The notes beneath the pieces are model-generated. The model did not search any database, had not been told where the DNA came from, and worked only from the letters and a program-made list of their open reading frames with translations. A program made the translations under genes and the position numbers. Positions 42,560-50,912 of a stretch of 64,000 nt of DNA are shown here, one piece after another. How positions within the stretch are numbered: position 1 is the stretch's first letter; each line of letters begins with the position of its first letter. Source of the stretch: Pseudoxanthomonas mexicana (GTDB lineage: Bacteria; Pseudomonadota; Gammaproteobacteria; Xanthomonadales; Xanthomonadaceae); the NCBI RefSeq assembly GCF_010093385.1, contig NZ_PDWV01000009.1:20528-84527 (forward strand), in the 5' to 3' direction.

Positions 42560-43444
42560 TCAGCCACCCTGTTCAGCATGCATCGCCAGGTGCTCCACGA
42601 TCCTGCCGGCCACGTCCACGCCACATACCGCCTCGATGCCCTCCAGGCCGGGCGTGGAATTGGCCTCCAGCCCCAGCGGGCCGCGCTTGGCCCGGATCAG
42701 GTCCACGCCCGCGACCCCCAGCCCCAGCACGCGAGCGGCGCGGATGGCCACCGCCCGCCCCTCGTCGGTGGCCGCCCCGTGCAGGGCCGTGCCGCCCCGG
42801 TGCAGGTTCGAGCGGAAGTCCCCTTCCGGCGCCTGCCGGCGCATGGACGCCACCACATCATCGCCCACGACGAAGCAGCGCAGGTCGGCCCCGTCCGCCT
42901 CACCGATGAACTCCTGGACCACGAAGCTGGCATACAGGCCACGCAGGGCCTCCACCACGCTGCGCGATGCCGAGGGCTTCTCGGTGAGCATCACGCCCGC
43001 CCCTTGGGCGCCTTCGTTCAACTTGATCACATGGGGGGGCGGGCCGAGCATGGACAGCAGGTCGGAGGTGTCGTCGGGGTTGTCGCCGAACACGGTCACC
43101 GGCAGGTCGATGCCTTGCGCGGCGAGCAGCTGGTGCGCGCGCAGCTTGTCGCGGGCGCGCAGGATGGCGCCCGACGGATTCGGGCTGTGGGCGCCCATCA
43201 GTCCGAACTGCCGCAGCACCGCCGGGCCATAGCGGGTGATGGACGCGCCGATACGGGGAATGACGGCGTCGTAGCCGGCCAGCGAGCGGCCCTTGTAATG
43301 CAGCTGGAAGCCGGACGAGGCGATGCGCATGTAGCAGCGCAGCGGGTCCAGCACCCGGACCGTGTGGCCGCGCTGGCGTGCGGCTTCCACCAGCCGGCGG
43401 GTCGAGTACAGCTTGCTGTTGCGCGACAGGATGGCGAGCTTCAT
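42560..43444 (-). CDS. rimK: ATP-grasp ligase RimK (ribosomal S6 modification)
   Basis: RimK adds glutamate residues to the C-terminus of ribosomal protein S6 using ATP. The 294-residue protein matches family length, with the N-terminal [33 protein letters not shown], the ATP-grasp segments [17 protein letters not shown] and [22 protein letters not shown] (in part), and the metal-binding [13 protein letters not shown]. Start ATG 43444. It stands between a tRNA gene and a candidate sRNA, and partner genes are not adjacent. Confidence 0.95.
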   Translation of the reverse strand: MKLAILSRNSKLYSTRRLVEAARQRGHTVRVLDPLRCYMRIASSGFQLHYKGRSLAGYDAVIPRIGASITRYGPAVLRQFGLMGAHSPNPSGAILRARDKLRAHQLLAAQGIDLPVTVFGDNPDDTSDLLSMLGPPPHVIKLNEGAQGAGVMLTEKPSASRSVVEALRGLYASFVVQEFIGEADGADLRCFVVGDDVVASMRRQAPEGDFRSNLHRGGTALHGAATDEGRAVAIRAARVLGLGVAGVDLIRAKRGPLGLEANSTPGLEGIEAVCGVDVAGRIVEHLAMHAEQGG

Positions 43445-43523
43445 GGACGCGGGATCACCTGGGCCGCGTACAGCATCGCACGCCCGGAAGGCCGGGCGAT
43501 GACGACGGAAGCGAGACGGGGGA

Positions 43524-43597
43524 TGGAGCGGGTGATGGGAATCGAACCCACGCTAGCAGCTTGGGAAGCTGCAGTTCTACCATTGAACTACACCCGC
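43524..43597 (-). tRNA. tRNA-Gly (anticodon CCC)
   Basis: Minus-strand cloverleaf: acceptor GCGGGTG/CACCCGC, D-arm GTTC/GAAC, anticodon stem GCAGC/GCTGC with loop TTCCCAA, so the anticodon is CCC (reads GGG), T-arm with GGTTCGATTCC, discriminator T and encoded CCA. The loop and stem closely match E. coli tRNA-Gly(CCC). Length 74 nt including CCA. Confidence 0.97.
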
Positions 43598-43637
43598 GCG
43601 GACGACCGAAGTCTATGCCGGGCCGGGGGACAAGGCA

Positions 43638-43664
43638 ATGCGGCGCCGGCGACCGGCGCCGCAT
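43638..43664. repeat. Perfect 12-bp hairpin 3' of the GDSL autotransporter
   Basis: ATGCGGCGCCGG-CGA-CCGGCGCCGCAT lies 12 bp after the stop codon. No T-run follows, so it is a possible transcript-end stabiliser. Confidence 0.55.
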
Positions 43665-43676
43665 CGTTCAGTCACT

Positions 43677-45509
43677 TCAGAAGCTTCCGCCCAGCGTCAT
43701 GAAGGCGGTGGTATTGGTGCCGCCTCCCTGGTTGACCGTCGTGGTGACGCCCAAGTTGGCATCGAAGCCGAACAGCTTGGTGCGTGCGCCCATCAGCAGG
43801 GTGCCGTAGCCGTCGTCCGTATCCAGTCCCGGAACGGCGTAGGCGCTGGTGCCCGGCAGCGACAGCGCCTGCGCGAACACCTCCTCGGCCGGATCCTCGA
43901 ACTCCTTGTCCACGGTCAGGCGGGCGTAAGGCTGCAGGTGGTCGTTGATCGCGTAGCTGAACTCATAGCCCGCGCTGCCGATCAGCGAATCGAAATCCTG
44001 GTCCGGATACGCCAGCGCGCTGGAGTTGACGTTGCTCTCGCTGTAGCCGTCCATCTCGATGGTCTGCGACAGCACGCTGATCACCGGGCCATGACGGAAC
44101 GCGCCCTCGCCCCACTGGTAGCCGGCGCTCAGGCCCAGGCTCAGGTTGGTGCCGTCCGGCGAGCCGCTGTGGCGGCGGGTCACGTTGCCCAGCTGGACTT
44201 CGCGGTCCACGTCGTAGGAGATCCAGCTGTAGCTCACCTGCGCGTTGGCCCACAGGCGGTCGCCGTACCAGCCGGCGAAACCGCCCAGCGTGGCGTCGGC
44301 TTCGTCGAAACTGCCACTGCGCTTGCCGAAGTCGTACTTCGCCCGGCCATAGCCGGCGAACGCACCATAGACCATCGAACCCCGCGACCAGTCCACGCCG
44401 AACGTGCCCATCGGACCGGCACCGTCGTACAGGTCGCCGTCGTCATAGCGCAGGAAGTCCCCGCGCAGGTCGCCCCACCAGCGCATGCCGTCGGCCTCGG
44501 GCTTGCCGGCCACGTGCGCGGCCACGCGGTCGGCGCGCGCACGCCCATGCACGGACGCGGTGTTCGGCAGCAGCGCGATCTGGCGCGGGCCTTCCAGCAT
44601 CGCCACGGCGTACTGCGACAGGATGCTGTGCGCCTTCGAGGTGGGGTGCACGCCGTCGGCGAAGGCGTAGGTATCCGGCGCATTCGGGCTGACGTACGAG
44701 GTCGGGTTGCAGGTCAGCGAGTTGGCGGTGATCTGCGGCTGGCAGGCCGTACCCGTGACATTGGCGAAGCCGTACTCGGCCGGGCTGGCGACGATTTCGC
44801 GCAGCAGGGAGAACGTGTCAAGCGGAATGACCCGCAGGCCGGCCGTATCGATCGCGTTGAACAGCGCGGTGTTGTAGGTGGCGGAGAGTTGCGTGCCCGC
44901 CGCGGCCGCGGCCGCACCCTGCGCGCGGAAACCCGGCGTCACGCCCAGATCGGGGATGGTGGGCACCAGGATGTAGCGCGCGCCTGCGTTCTGCAGCGTG
45001 CCGATGATGCCCACCTGCGCGGTCACCGCGCCGCCGATCGTCGTGGTGGGATCCGCGCCACCGCTGGTGATGGCGAACAGGTCGTTCGCGCCGCCCCAGA
45101 CCGTGTAGAGCGCGTTGGGGTCCGCACGGCCGCCCGTCGAGGCCAGGTAGGTGTTGACCTGGGTGGCGAGCGAAGGAATCGGGCCCAGCGCGCCGGTGGT
45201 GTTGGTACCCACGCGCGCGCCGCCCGCCGCGTAGTTGGTGCCCACCTGGCCATTGCCGTTGGCGTAGGCGCTGGTGCCGTAGTACTCGGCCAGATACTGG
45301 GACCAGACGAAGCCGGGATTGGTGGTGAACTGGCCGGTCACCGGTCGGACGGATGCCGGCAGCAGCGGGCGGAAGTAACCGGCGTCGGTCAGGCTGTCGC
45401 CGAAGAACACGGTCTGCGTATACGGGCCGTCCTGGGCCAGGGCGGGGGCTGCCGCCATCGCCAGCGCGACGGCCAGCAACGAACGGACGGGCGAGATGGA
45501 ACGCTTCAT
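43677..45509 (-). CDS. GDSL lipase/esterase autotransporter (EstA-like)
   Basis: The 610-residue type V secretion protein has a signal peptide (MKRSISPVRSLLAVALAMAA, cleavage near ALAQ), an SGNH/GDSL esterase passenger (nucleophile Ser39 in FFGDSLTDAG, block III GGANDL, catalytic Asp285 and His288 in DGVHPTSKAH) and a C-terminal autotransporter barrel (about 340-610) ending in Phe. It is anchored on the cell surface and hydrolyses short- or medium-chain esters. GGGAG precedes ATG 45509. EstA homologues affect rhamnolipid production and motility in Pseudomonas; here that is not implied. Confidence 0.95.
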   Translation of the reverse strand: MKRSISPVRSLLAVALAMAAAPALAQDGPYTQTVFFGDSLTDAGYFRPLLPASVRPVTGQFTTNPGFVWSQYLAEYYGTSAYANGNGQVGTNYAAGGARVGTNTTGALGPIPSLATQVNTYLASTGGRADPNALYTVWGGANDLFAITSGGADPTTTIGGAVTAQVGIIGTLQNAGARYILVPTIPDLGVTPGFRAQGAAAAAAGTQLSATYNTALFNAIDTAGLRVIPLDTFSLLREIVASPAEYGFANVTGTACQPQITANSLTCNPTSYVSPNAPDTYAFADGVHPTSKAHSILSQYAVAMLEGPRQIALLPNTASVHGRARADRVAAHVAGKPEADGMRWWGDLRGDFLRYDDGDLYDGAGPMGTFGVDWSRGSMVYGAFAGYGRAKYDFGKRSGSFDEADATLGGFAGWYGDRLWANAQVSYSWISYDVDREVQLGNVTRRHSGSPDGTNLSLGLSAGYQWGEGAFRHGPVISVLSQTIEMDGYSESNVNSSALAYPDQDFDSLIGSAGYEFSYAINDHLQPYARLTVDKEFEDPAEEVFAQALSLPGTSAYAVPGLDTDDGYGTLLMGARTKLFGFDANLGVTTTVNQGGGTNTTAFMTLGGSF

Positions 45510-45638
45510 GGAATCTCCCGGGGCAATGGATGATGGACTGCGCGCCGGCTCTGCCGTACGGCTGCGCATGGCGCGCATCGTTCCACCAAACGCGGCCGGC
45601 GCACACGCTGCAATGCGGCAATGACATCCGCCATGGGC

Positions 45639-45644
45639 GACAAT
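45639..45644 (+). promoter_or_regulatory. -10-like box 6 nt before the thiS ATG
   Basis: GACAAT, then GCCGCC, then ATG 45651. No Shine-Dalgarno and no TPP riboswitch elements in the short upstream region. Confidence 0.45.
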
Positions 45645-45650
45645 GCCGCC

Positions 45651-45851
45651 ATGGACATCCAGTTGAACGGGCAGCCCCATGCCCTGCCCCACCCCGGCAC
45701 CCTTCTCGCCCTGCTCCAGCAACAGGGCCTGGCCGAGCGCCGCGTCGCGGTCGAGCTCAACGGCGAAATCATCCCGCGCAGCCGCCATGCGCAGACCACG
45801 CTGAAGGACGGCGATCGGGTCGAGATCGTGCACGCGCTGGGCGGCGGCTGA
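45651..45851 (+). CDS. thiS: Sulfur carrier protein ThiS
   Basis: ThiS is a ubiquitin-fold carrier whose C-terminal Gly-Gly is converted to a thiocarboxylate and donates sulfur for the thiazole of thiamine. The 66-residue product begins [12 protein letters not shown] and ends in GGG, with the fold segment [15 protein letters not shown] and [18 protein letters not shown] 45651 is preferred to an upstream ATG because it begins at the fold. thiG follows 63 bp downstream, its known partner. Confidence 0.93.
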   Translation: MDIQLNGQPHALPHPGTLLALLQQQGLAERRVAVELNGEIIPRSRHAQTTLKDGDRVEIVHALGGG

Positions 45852-45902
45852 GCCCACCGGCCGCGCCGGCCCGCGCGCTGCCACCCTGCGTCCAACATCG
45901 GC

Positions 45903-45908
45903 GATAAT
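45903..45908 (+). promoter_or_regulatory. -10 box 6 nt before the thiG ATG
   Basis: GATAAT, then CGCCGC, then ATG 45915. This would give thiG its own leaderless transcript in addition to read-through from thiS. Confidence 0.5.
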
Positions 45909-45914
45909 CGCCGC

Positions 45915-46709
45915 ATGTCCAACACCGCCCCCCATGACCCGCTGGTGATCGCGGGCAAGACCTACCGTTCCCGCCTGCTGACCGGCACCGGCAAGTTCAA
46001 GGATTTCGAGGAAACCCGCCTGGCCACCGAAGCCGCGGGCGCCGAAATCGTCACCGTCGCCATCCGCCGCACCAACCTGGGCCAGTCGCCCAACGAGCCC
46101 AACCTGCTCGACGTGCTGCCGCCGGACCGCTACACCATCCTCCCCAACACCGCCGGCTGCTACACCGCCGACGACGCCGTGCGTACCTGTCGGCTGGCCC
46201 GCGAACTGCTCGACGGCCACACGCTGGTGAAACTGGAAGTGCTGGGCGACCAGAAGACGCTGTACCCCGATGTGGTGCAGACCCTGGCCGCCGCCGAGAA
46301 GCTGGTGGCCGACGGCTTCGACGTGATGGTCTACACCAGCGACGACCCCATCCTGGCCCGCCGCCTGGAGGAGATCGGCTGCGTGGCGGTGATGCCGCTG
46401 GCCGCGCCGATCGGCTCTGGCCTGGGCGGGCCGAATAAGTACAACCTGCTGGAGATCATCGAGAACGCGAAGGTCCCGGTGCTGGTCGACGCCGGCGTCG
46501 GCACCGCCTCCGATGCCGCCATCGCCATGGAACTGGGCTGCGACGGCGTGCTGATGAATACCGCCATCGCCGGTGCGAAGCATCCCGTGCTGATGGCCAG
46601 CGCCATGAAGAAGGCCGTGGAGGCCGGTCGCGAAGCCTTCCTCGCAGGCCGCATCCCGCGCAAGCGCAACGCCTCCGCATCGAGCCCCATCGACGGACTG
46701 ATCGGCTGA
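45915..46709 (+). CDS. thiG: Thiazole synthase
   Basis: ThiG joins deoxyxylulose 5-phosphate, dehydroglycine and ThiS-borne sulfur into the thiazole phosphate of thiamine. The 264-residue TIM-barrel protein has the catalytic Lys in [16 protein letters not shown], the phosphate-binding [11 protein letters not shown] and [15 protein letters not shown], and the N-terminal TGTGKF. It is encoded with thiS, but thiE, thiC and thiO/H are not nearby. Its stop overlaps the trmB start (TGATG), so the three genes form a unit. Confidence 0.97.
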   Translation: MSNTAPHDPLVIAGKTYRSRLLTGTGKFKDFEETRLATEAAGAEIVTVAIRRTNLGQSPNEPNLLDVLPPDRYTILPNTAGCYTADDAVRTCRLARELLDGHTLVKLEVLGDQKTLYPDVVQTLAAAEKLVADGFDVMVYTSDDPILARRLEEIGCVAVMPLAAPIGSGLGGPNKYNLLEIIENAKVPVLVDAGVGTASDAAIAMELGCDGVLMNTAIAGAKHPVLMASAMKKAVEAGREAFLAGRIPRKRNASASSPIDGLIG

Positions 46710-47461
46710 TGACCGATCCGTTCTCCAGCCCCGGCGCGAAAACACCGCCCAAGCCCTTCACCCTGACCGAGGGGCGACGCGAGGTGCGCAGCTTCGTACT
46801 GCGCCAGGGCCGTTTCACGGAGGCGCAGCAGCGTGCCTTCGATACCCAGTGGCCGCGCTTCGGGCTGGACTACACGGGCGAACCGCGCGATTACGACGCG
46901 GTCTTCGGCCGCAGCGCGCCCCGCGTGCTGGAAATAGGCTTCGGCAACGGCGAAGCCCTGCGCTTTGCGGCCCGCCACGACAAGGACCGCGACTACATCG
47001 GCCTGGAAGTGCACGCCCCGGGCGTGGGCCGCCTGCTGAACGCACTGGCCGAAGACGGCAGCGACCATGTGCGCGTCTACCACCACGACGCGGTGGAGGT
47101 GCTGCAGCACGAAGTCGCCGATGGGTCGCTGGACGAGGTGCGCATCTACTTCCCCGATCCCTGGCACAAGAAGCGCCACAACAAGCGCCGCCTGGTGCAG
47201 CCGGAATTCGCCGCGCTCGTCGCGCGCAAGCTGCGCCCGGGCGGGCGCCTGCACTGCGCCACCGACTGGGAGGCCTATGCCGAGCACATGTGGGACGTGC
47301 TGGATGCCACCCCGGGGCTGGTCAACCGCGCCGGCCCGCGCGGCAGCGTGCCGCGCCCCGCCTGGCGCCCGCAGACGCATTTCGAGACCCGCGGCCAGAA
47401 GCTTGGACACGGGGTGTGGGATCTTGTCTACGACAAGACGGAAATGGGGACCGGGGAATAG
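46709..47461 (+). CDS. trmB: tRNA (guanine-N7-)-methyltransferase
   Basis: TrmB methylates G46 of tRNA with SAM. The 250-residue protein has [14 protein letters not shown] (SAM site), the acidic D/E positions, [22 protein letters not shown] (given in part, the diagnostic motif), and [15 protein letters not shown] at the C-terminus. After this the last about ten residues (TEMGTGE) and the TAG stop lie inside a repeated intergenic element, so the C-terminus has been rewritten by the repeat. Start ATG 46709 overlaps the thiG stop. Confidence 0.96.
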   Translation: MTDPFSSPGAKTPPKPFTLTEGRREVRSFVLRQGRFTEAQQRAFDTQWPRFGLDYTGEPRDYDAVFGRSAPRVLEIGFGNGEALRFAARHDKDRDYIGLEVHAPGVGRLLNALAEDGSDHVRVYHHDAVEVLQHEVADGSLDEVRIYFPDPWHKKRHNKRRLVQPEFAALVARKLRPGGRLHCATDWEAYAEHMWDVLDATPGLVNRAGPRGSVPRPAWRPQTHFETRGQKLGHGVWDLVYDKTEMGTGE

Positions 47462-47558
47462 GGAATGGATGCGATGACCCGTCCACGTCCTCCTGCTTGT
47501 AATGGGCCCCTGAGCCGGGGCCCCCCCGCCGATTCCCGATTCCCCATTCCCGATTCCC
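47454..47558. repeat. Heptamer repeat block forming an inverted repeat at the trmB 3' end
   Basis: At 47530-47557 the heptamer CGATTCC occurs four times with one variant (CCATTCC). Its 47544-47558 part is complementary (14 of 15) to 47454-47468, which contains the trmB stop. The two arms enclose about 75 bp. Such GATTCCC/GGGAATC blocks are recurrent intergenic repeats in Xanthomonadaceae, and a mobile or slippage origin is plausible. Confidence 0.7.
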
Positions 47559-47568
47559 GCCTGCCGTA

Positions 47569-49428
47569 ATGGACAACGCGCTGACGCTGACCAACGACAT
47601 GAAGCTCGTCCTCGGGCTGGTCGGCTTCACGATGGCGATGTTCCTGTTCGAACGCATCCGCGCCGACCTGGTCGCGCTGGTGGTGCTGGTGGTGCTGGGC
47701 ATCACCGGCCTGATCGCGCCGGAGGAGATCTTCGGCGGCTTCTCCGGCAACGCGGTGATGAGCATCATCGCCACGATGATCCTGGGCGCGGGGCTGGACC
47801 GCACCGGCGCACTGAACCGCCTGGCGTCGTGGCTGCTGCGGCGCGGCCACGGCATCGAGCAGCGGCTGCTGCTGATGACCACGGCCATCGCCAGCCTCAA
47901 TTCGTCCTTCATGCAGAACCCGTCGGTGATGGCGCTGTTCATGCCGGTGGCCTCGCGCCTGTCCTCGCGCACCGGGCTGTCGCTGCAGCGGCTGCTGCTG
48001 CCCATCGCCGCCGCCATCGTCATGGGTGGCGCCTTCACCATGGTCGGCAACTCGCCGCTGATCCTGCTCAACGACCTGCTGGTTTCGGCCAACAACAACC
48101 TGCCCTCCGGCATGGCCACGCTGGAACCGCTACGCATGTTCGCGCCCGCGCCCATCGGCGTGCTGCTGGTCGCCGCCTCGCTGCTGTACTTCCGCTACTA
48201 CGGCGACAGGAAGCTCAAGGACGAAACCGAAACCAGCGTGACGCCCGCACGCACCGAAAGCTACTTCGCCAACACCTACGGCATCGAAGGCGACGTGTTC
48301 GAGCTGATCGTCACCGCGGAAAGCCCGCTGGTGGGAATGTCGCTGGGCGAGGCCGAAGCACTGCACGACGCGCCGCTGATGCTGGCGCTGCAGACCGGCA
48401 ACGACACGCGCCTGGCCCCGCCGGCCGACATGCGCATCTGGGTGGGCAGCGTGCTGGGCGTGATGGGCGCGCGTCAGGAGGTGGGCGATTTCGCGCAGAA
48501 CCACTTCCTGCGCATGTCCTCGCGGCTGCGCCACTTCGGCGACCTGTTCAACCCCAGCCGCGCCGGCATTTCCGAGGCGGTGGTGCCGCCGACGTCGAAG
48601 TTCATCGGCAAGACCGCGCGCGAGCTGCGCCTGCGCAAGCAGAACGGCATCAGCCTGCTGGCGATCAACCGCGACAAGAAGGTCATCCGCGACAACGTGC
48701 GGGAAGAGAAGCTGCGCGCCGGCGACATGCTGGTATTCCACAGCATCTGGCAGGACCTGGGCCAGGCCGCGGAGAGCCGCGACTTCGTGGTGGTGACCGA
48801 CTACCCGAAGGGCGAGCAGCGACCGCACAAGTTCAAGATCGCCATGGCCATCTTCGCCATCACCATCGTCATCGCGCTGACCTCCAAGCTGCCGGTGGCC
48901 CTGACCCTGATGACCGGCGTGGCCGGCATGCTGCTGACCGGCGTGCTGCGCATGGACGAGGCCTACGGCGCGATCAACTGGAAGACCGTGTTCCTGATGG
49001 CCGGCCTGATCCCGCTGGGCTGGGCAATGGACAGCAGCGGTGCGGCGGCGTGGGTGGCCGGACACACGGTGGAGCGCTTGCCGGAGGGCATTCCGGTGTG
49101 GGCGCTGGAAATCGCGGTCGCACTGCTGACTACCGCGTTCTCGCTGGTCATCAGCCACGTGGGCGCGACCATCGTGATGGTGCCGATGGCGATCAACCTG
49201 GCGCTGGCCGCGGGCGGCAACCCCACTGCCTTCGCGCTGATCGTGGCGCTGTCGGCGTCCAACAACCTGATGACGGCCTCGAATCCCGTGATCTCCATGG
49301 TGGTCGGCCCGGCCAACTACACCTCGCGCCAGCTGTGGCGCGTGGGCGGGCCGCTGTCGCTGATCTACACGATGGTCGTCGTGCTCGCGGTCAATGTGCT
49401 GTTCTGGTGGAACGGTCGCGCCGGATGA
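47569..49428 (+). CDS. SLC13/DASS-type permease with RCK_C (TrkA-C) domains
   Basis: The 619-residue inner-membrane transporter has two blocks of helices (about 10-205 and 415-610), each containing a re-entrant ArsB/NhaD-DASS motif (SSFMQNPSVMALFMPV and LSASNNLMTASNPVISMVVG), separated by two soluble RCK_C domains (about 230-300 and 310-395; VFELIVTAESPLVGMSLGEAEA and ISLLAINRDKKVIRDNV, each in part). Such proteins carry dicarboxylates, sulfate or similar anions with Na+; the RCK_C modules regulate them. The stop overlaps an ACT-domain gene by ATGA. Confidence 0.92.
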   Translation: MDNALTLTNDMKLVLGLVGFTMAMFLFERIRADLVALVVLVVLGITGLIAPEEIFGGFSGNAVMSIIATMILGAGLDRTGALNRLASWLLRRGHGIEQRLLLMTTAIASLNSSFMQNPSVMALFMPVASRLSSRTGLSLQRLLLPIAAAIVMGGAFTMVGNSPLILLNDLLVSANNNLPSGMATLEPLRMFAPAPIGVLLVAASLLYFRYYGDRKLKDETETSVTPARTESYFANTYGIEGDVFELIVTAESPLVGMSLGEAEALHDAPLMLALQTGNDTRLAPPADMRIWVGSVLGVMGARQEVGDFAQNHFLRMSSRLRHFGDLFNPSRAGISEAVVPPTSKFIGKTARELRLRKQNGISLLAINRDKKVIRDNVREEKLRAGDMLVFHSIWQDLGQAAESRDFVVVTDYPKGEQRPHKFKIAMAIFAITIVIALTSKLPVALTLMTGVAGMLLTGVLRMDEAYGAINWKTVFLMAGLIPLGWAMDSSGAAAWVAGHTVERLPEGIPVWALEIAVALLTTAFSLVISHVGATIVMVPMAINLALAAGGNPTAFALIVALSASNNLMTASNPVISMVVGPANYTSRQLWRVGGPLSLIYTMVVVLAVNVLFWWNGRAG

Positions 49429-49820
49429 CGACCCCATCGCTGGCACTCACGTTGCTGCCGGGGCGCTACGCCGTCGCGCAGCTGCCGGCCGGCGCCGCCC
49501 TGCCCGCCTGGTGGCCCACCGGCGGCATGCGCCACGCGAGCTGGACCGACGACGAACTCTCGCTCGTCTGCGAAGAGCAGCATGTTCCCGAGGACGTACG
49601 CTGCCAGCGCGGCTGGCGCATGTTCAAGCTGCAAGGCCCCTTCGATTTCGCGCTGACCGGCATCCTGAAAGCGGTGCTGGATCCGCTGGTAGCAGCGGAT
49701 GTCGGGATCTTCGCCATCTCCACGTTCGATACGGACTACGTCCTCGTGCAGGCGTATCAGCTGGACGCGGCACTGAGCGCGTTGCGCGGAGACGGACACG
49801 TGATGCGGGAAGCGAGCTGA
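49425..49820 (+). CDS. ACT-domain (ACT_7-like) protein
   Basis: The 131-residue protein consists of two ACT-like halves. Typical sequence features are LLPGRYAVAQLPAGAALPAWW, DELSLVCEE, WRMFKLQGPFDFALTGILKAVLDPL and GIFAISTFDTDYVLVQ, the pattern of COG3603-type proteins thought to bind amino acids or small ligands. Its ATG overlaps the transporter stop, so it may modulate transport or report ligand. Cytoplasmic. Start chosen by the ATGA overlap. Confidence 0.88.
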   Translation: MTTPSLALTLLPGRYAVAQLPAGAALPAWWPTGGMRHASWTDDELSLVCEEQHVPEDVRCQRGWRMFKLQGPFDFALTGILKAVLDPLVAADVGIFAISTFDTDYVLVQAYQLDAALSALRGDGHVMREAS

Positions 49821-50050
49821 TGTCCGGCGCTTGGCGCCCGGCCGCATGGTTGCTTGCGGGACTCAGCTTGGTCATTGGCGGATTCTTCCTGCCACTCCCG
49901 CCCGGCATCGCATCGGTATCCGCGGCCATGATCGTGGCAGGAGGTGTCGCCTTGGTGCTGGGTGCCACGAAGGTGCAGATGATGATCGAATCGCTCTTGC
50001 AACTAATGGCTCGCTCGACGCCCCGTGCGGGCGCCGACCAGAGCGATTGA
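49820..50050 (+). CDS. Small hydrophobic membrane protein
   Basis: A 76-residue product with two predicted membrane helices (AAWLLAGLSLVIGGFFLPLP and ASVSAAMIVAGGVALVLG) and a short polar tail. Its ATG overlaps the ACT gene stop (TGATG), the third coupled gene in a row, which supports real translation. No known family recognised; a small regulatory or anchoring partner of the permease is possible. Confidence 0.6.
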   Translation: MSGAWRPAAWLLAGLSLVIGGFFLPLPPGIASVSAAMIVAGGVALVLGATKVQMMIESLLQLMARSTPRAGADQSD

Positions 50051-50054
50051 CGCC

Positions 50055-50912
50055 CTAGCGACGCCGCAAGGCGACCCGCGTCAGCACCGCACCGAAATGC
50101 AGCCATATCGCCGCGAACACGCCTAGCTGCGTGGGAAGCCCGCACTGCGCCGCTTCGAACTTGCGGAAATAGCGCCACAACCCGCGGTGCTTGTGCCATT
50201 CCACGAACACGGGACGCGCGCGGCTGGACACACCGCGGATGTGCAGCACGCGGATGTCGTTGGCGACCGCGACCACCGCCCCGGCCTGGCGGGCGCGCCG
50301 GCACAGGTCCATGTCCTCGGCGTGCAGCCGATAACCTTCGTCCAGACCGTCCAGGCGATCGAACAGCGGGCGGGACAACAGCATCAGCGCGCCGGATACG
50401 GCGTCCACCGGCTGCAGCACCTGCGTATCGTCCGGCGGCACGCCGAGTTTCGACGCGCGACCGGGTGCGCGCAGCATCTGGGCGAAGACCGGGTCGCGAC
50501 GACGTGCGGCGGTGTCGCGCACGCCCGCTTCGTCGACCAGGTCGACGCCCAGCAGGACCTCGCCGGCGGAACCCGACGCATGCGCGCGCAGCCGCGACAG
50601 CGTGTCGGCTTCCACCATCAGGTCAGGATTGACGAAGGCCAGCCACGGCGCATGTGAATCGCGCGCGCCCTGGTTGCACCCGACCGCGAAACCCGGATTG
50701 TCGGGATTGGCGATGAAACGTACGCGGCCGTCGTGCAGTGCATGCCGCTGCACGATGGCCAGGGTGGCATCGGTGGAGGCATTGTCGACCACGCGGATCT
50801 GCTCGACGCCGTGCGCCAGGCGCAGGCGCATCAGGCAATCGTCGATGGTGTCCGCGCTCTCGTGGGTCACCACCACCACGGCGATGGCATCCACCTCAAC
50901 CGAAGAGGTCAC
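50055..50912 (-). CDS. Family 2 glycosyltransferase (rhamnosyltransferase-like)
   Basis: The 285-residue GT-A enzyme has VVVVTHESADTIDDCL, VDNASTDAT, NPDNPGFAVGCNQGA, LAFVNPDLMVE (DxD-like metal site) and a C-terminal WHKHRGLWRYFRKFE, the profile of dTDP-rhamnose transferases. Start GTG 50912 is chosen for GGAG 8 nt upstream; an ATG at 50942 is the alternative. It overlaps the preceding gene by 17 bp. The acceptor is unknown; surface glycan or glycoprotein are possible. Confidence 0.85.
   Translation of the reverse strand: MTSSVEVDAIAVVVVTHESADTIDDCLMRLRLAHGVEQIRVVDNASTDATLAIVQRHALHDGRVRFIANPDNPGFAVGCNQGARDSHAPWLAFVNPDLMVEADTLSRLRAHASGSAGEVLLGVDLVDEAGVRDTAARRRDPVFAQMLRAPGRASKLGVPPDDTQVLQPVDAVSGALMLLSRPLFDRLDGLDEGYRLHAEDMDLCRRARQAGAVVAVANDIRVLHIRGVSSRARPVFVEWHKHRGLWRYFRKFEAAQCGLPTQLGVFAAIWLHFGAVLTRVALRRR

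Noticed and set aside
45852..45914. TPP riboswitch for thiS/thiG
   Set aside because: The upstream and intergenic regions are too short and lack the CTGAGA and related TPP blocks.
43677..46745. A single 1022-codon minus frame across the GDSL autotransporter and thiS/thiG
   Set aside because: The signal peptide and Shine-Dalgarno of the autotransporter are at 45509. The upstream extension lies opposite thiS and thiG, which are clearly coding on the plus strand.
47530..47557. CRISPR array
   Set aside because: The repeated units are 7-nt tandem heptamers without spacers, and no cas genes are present.
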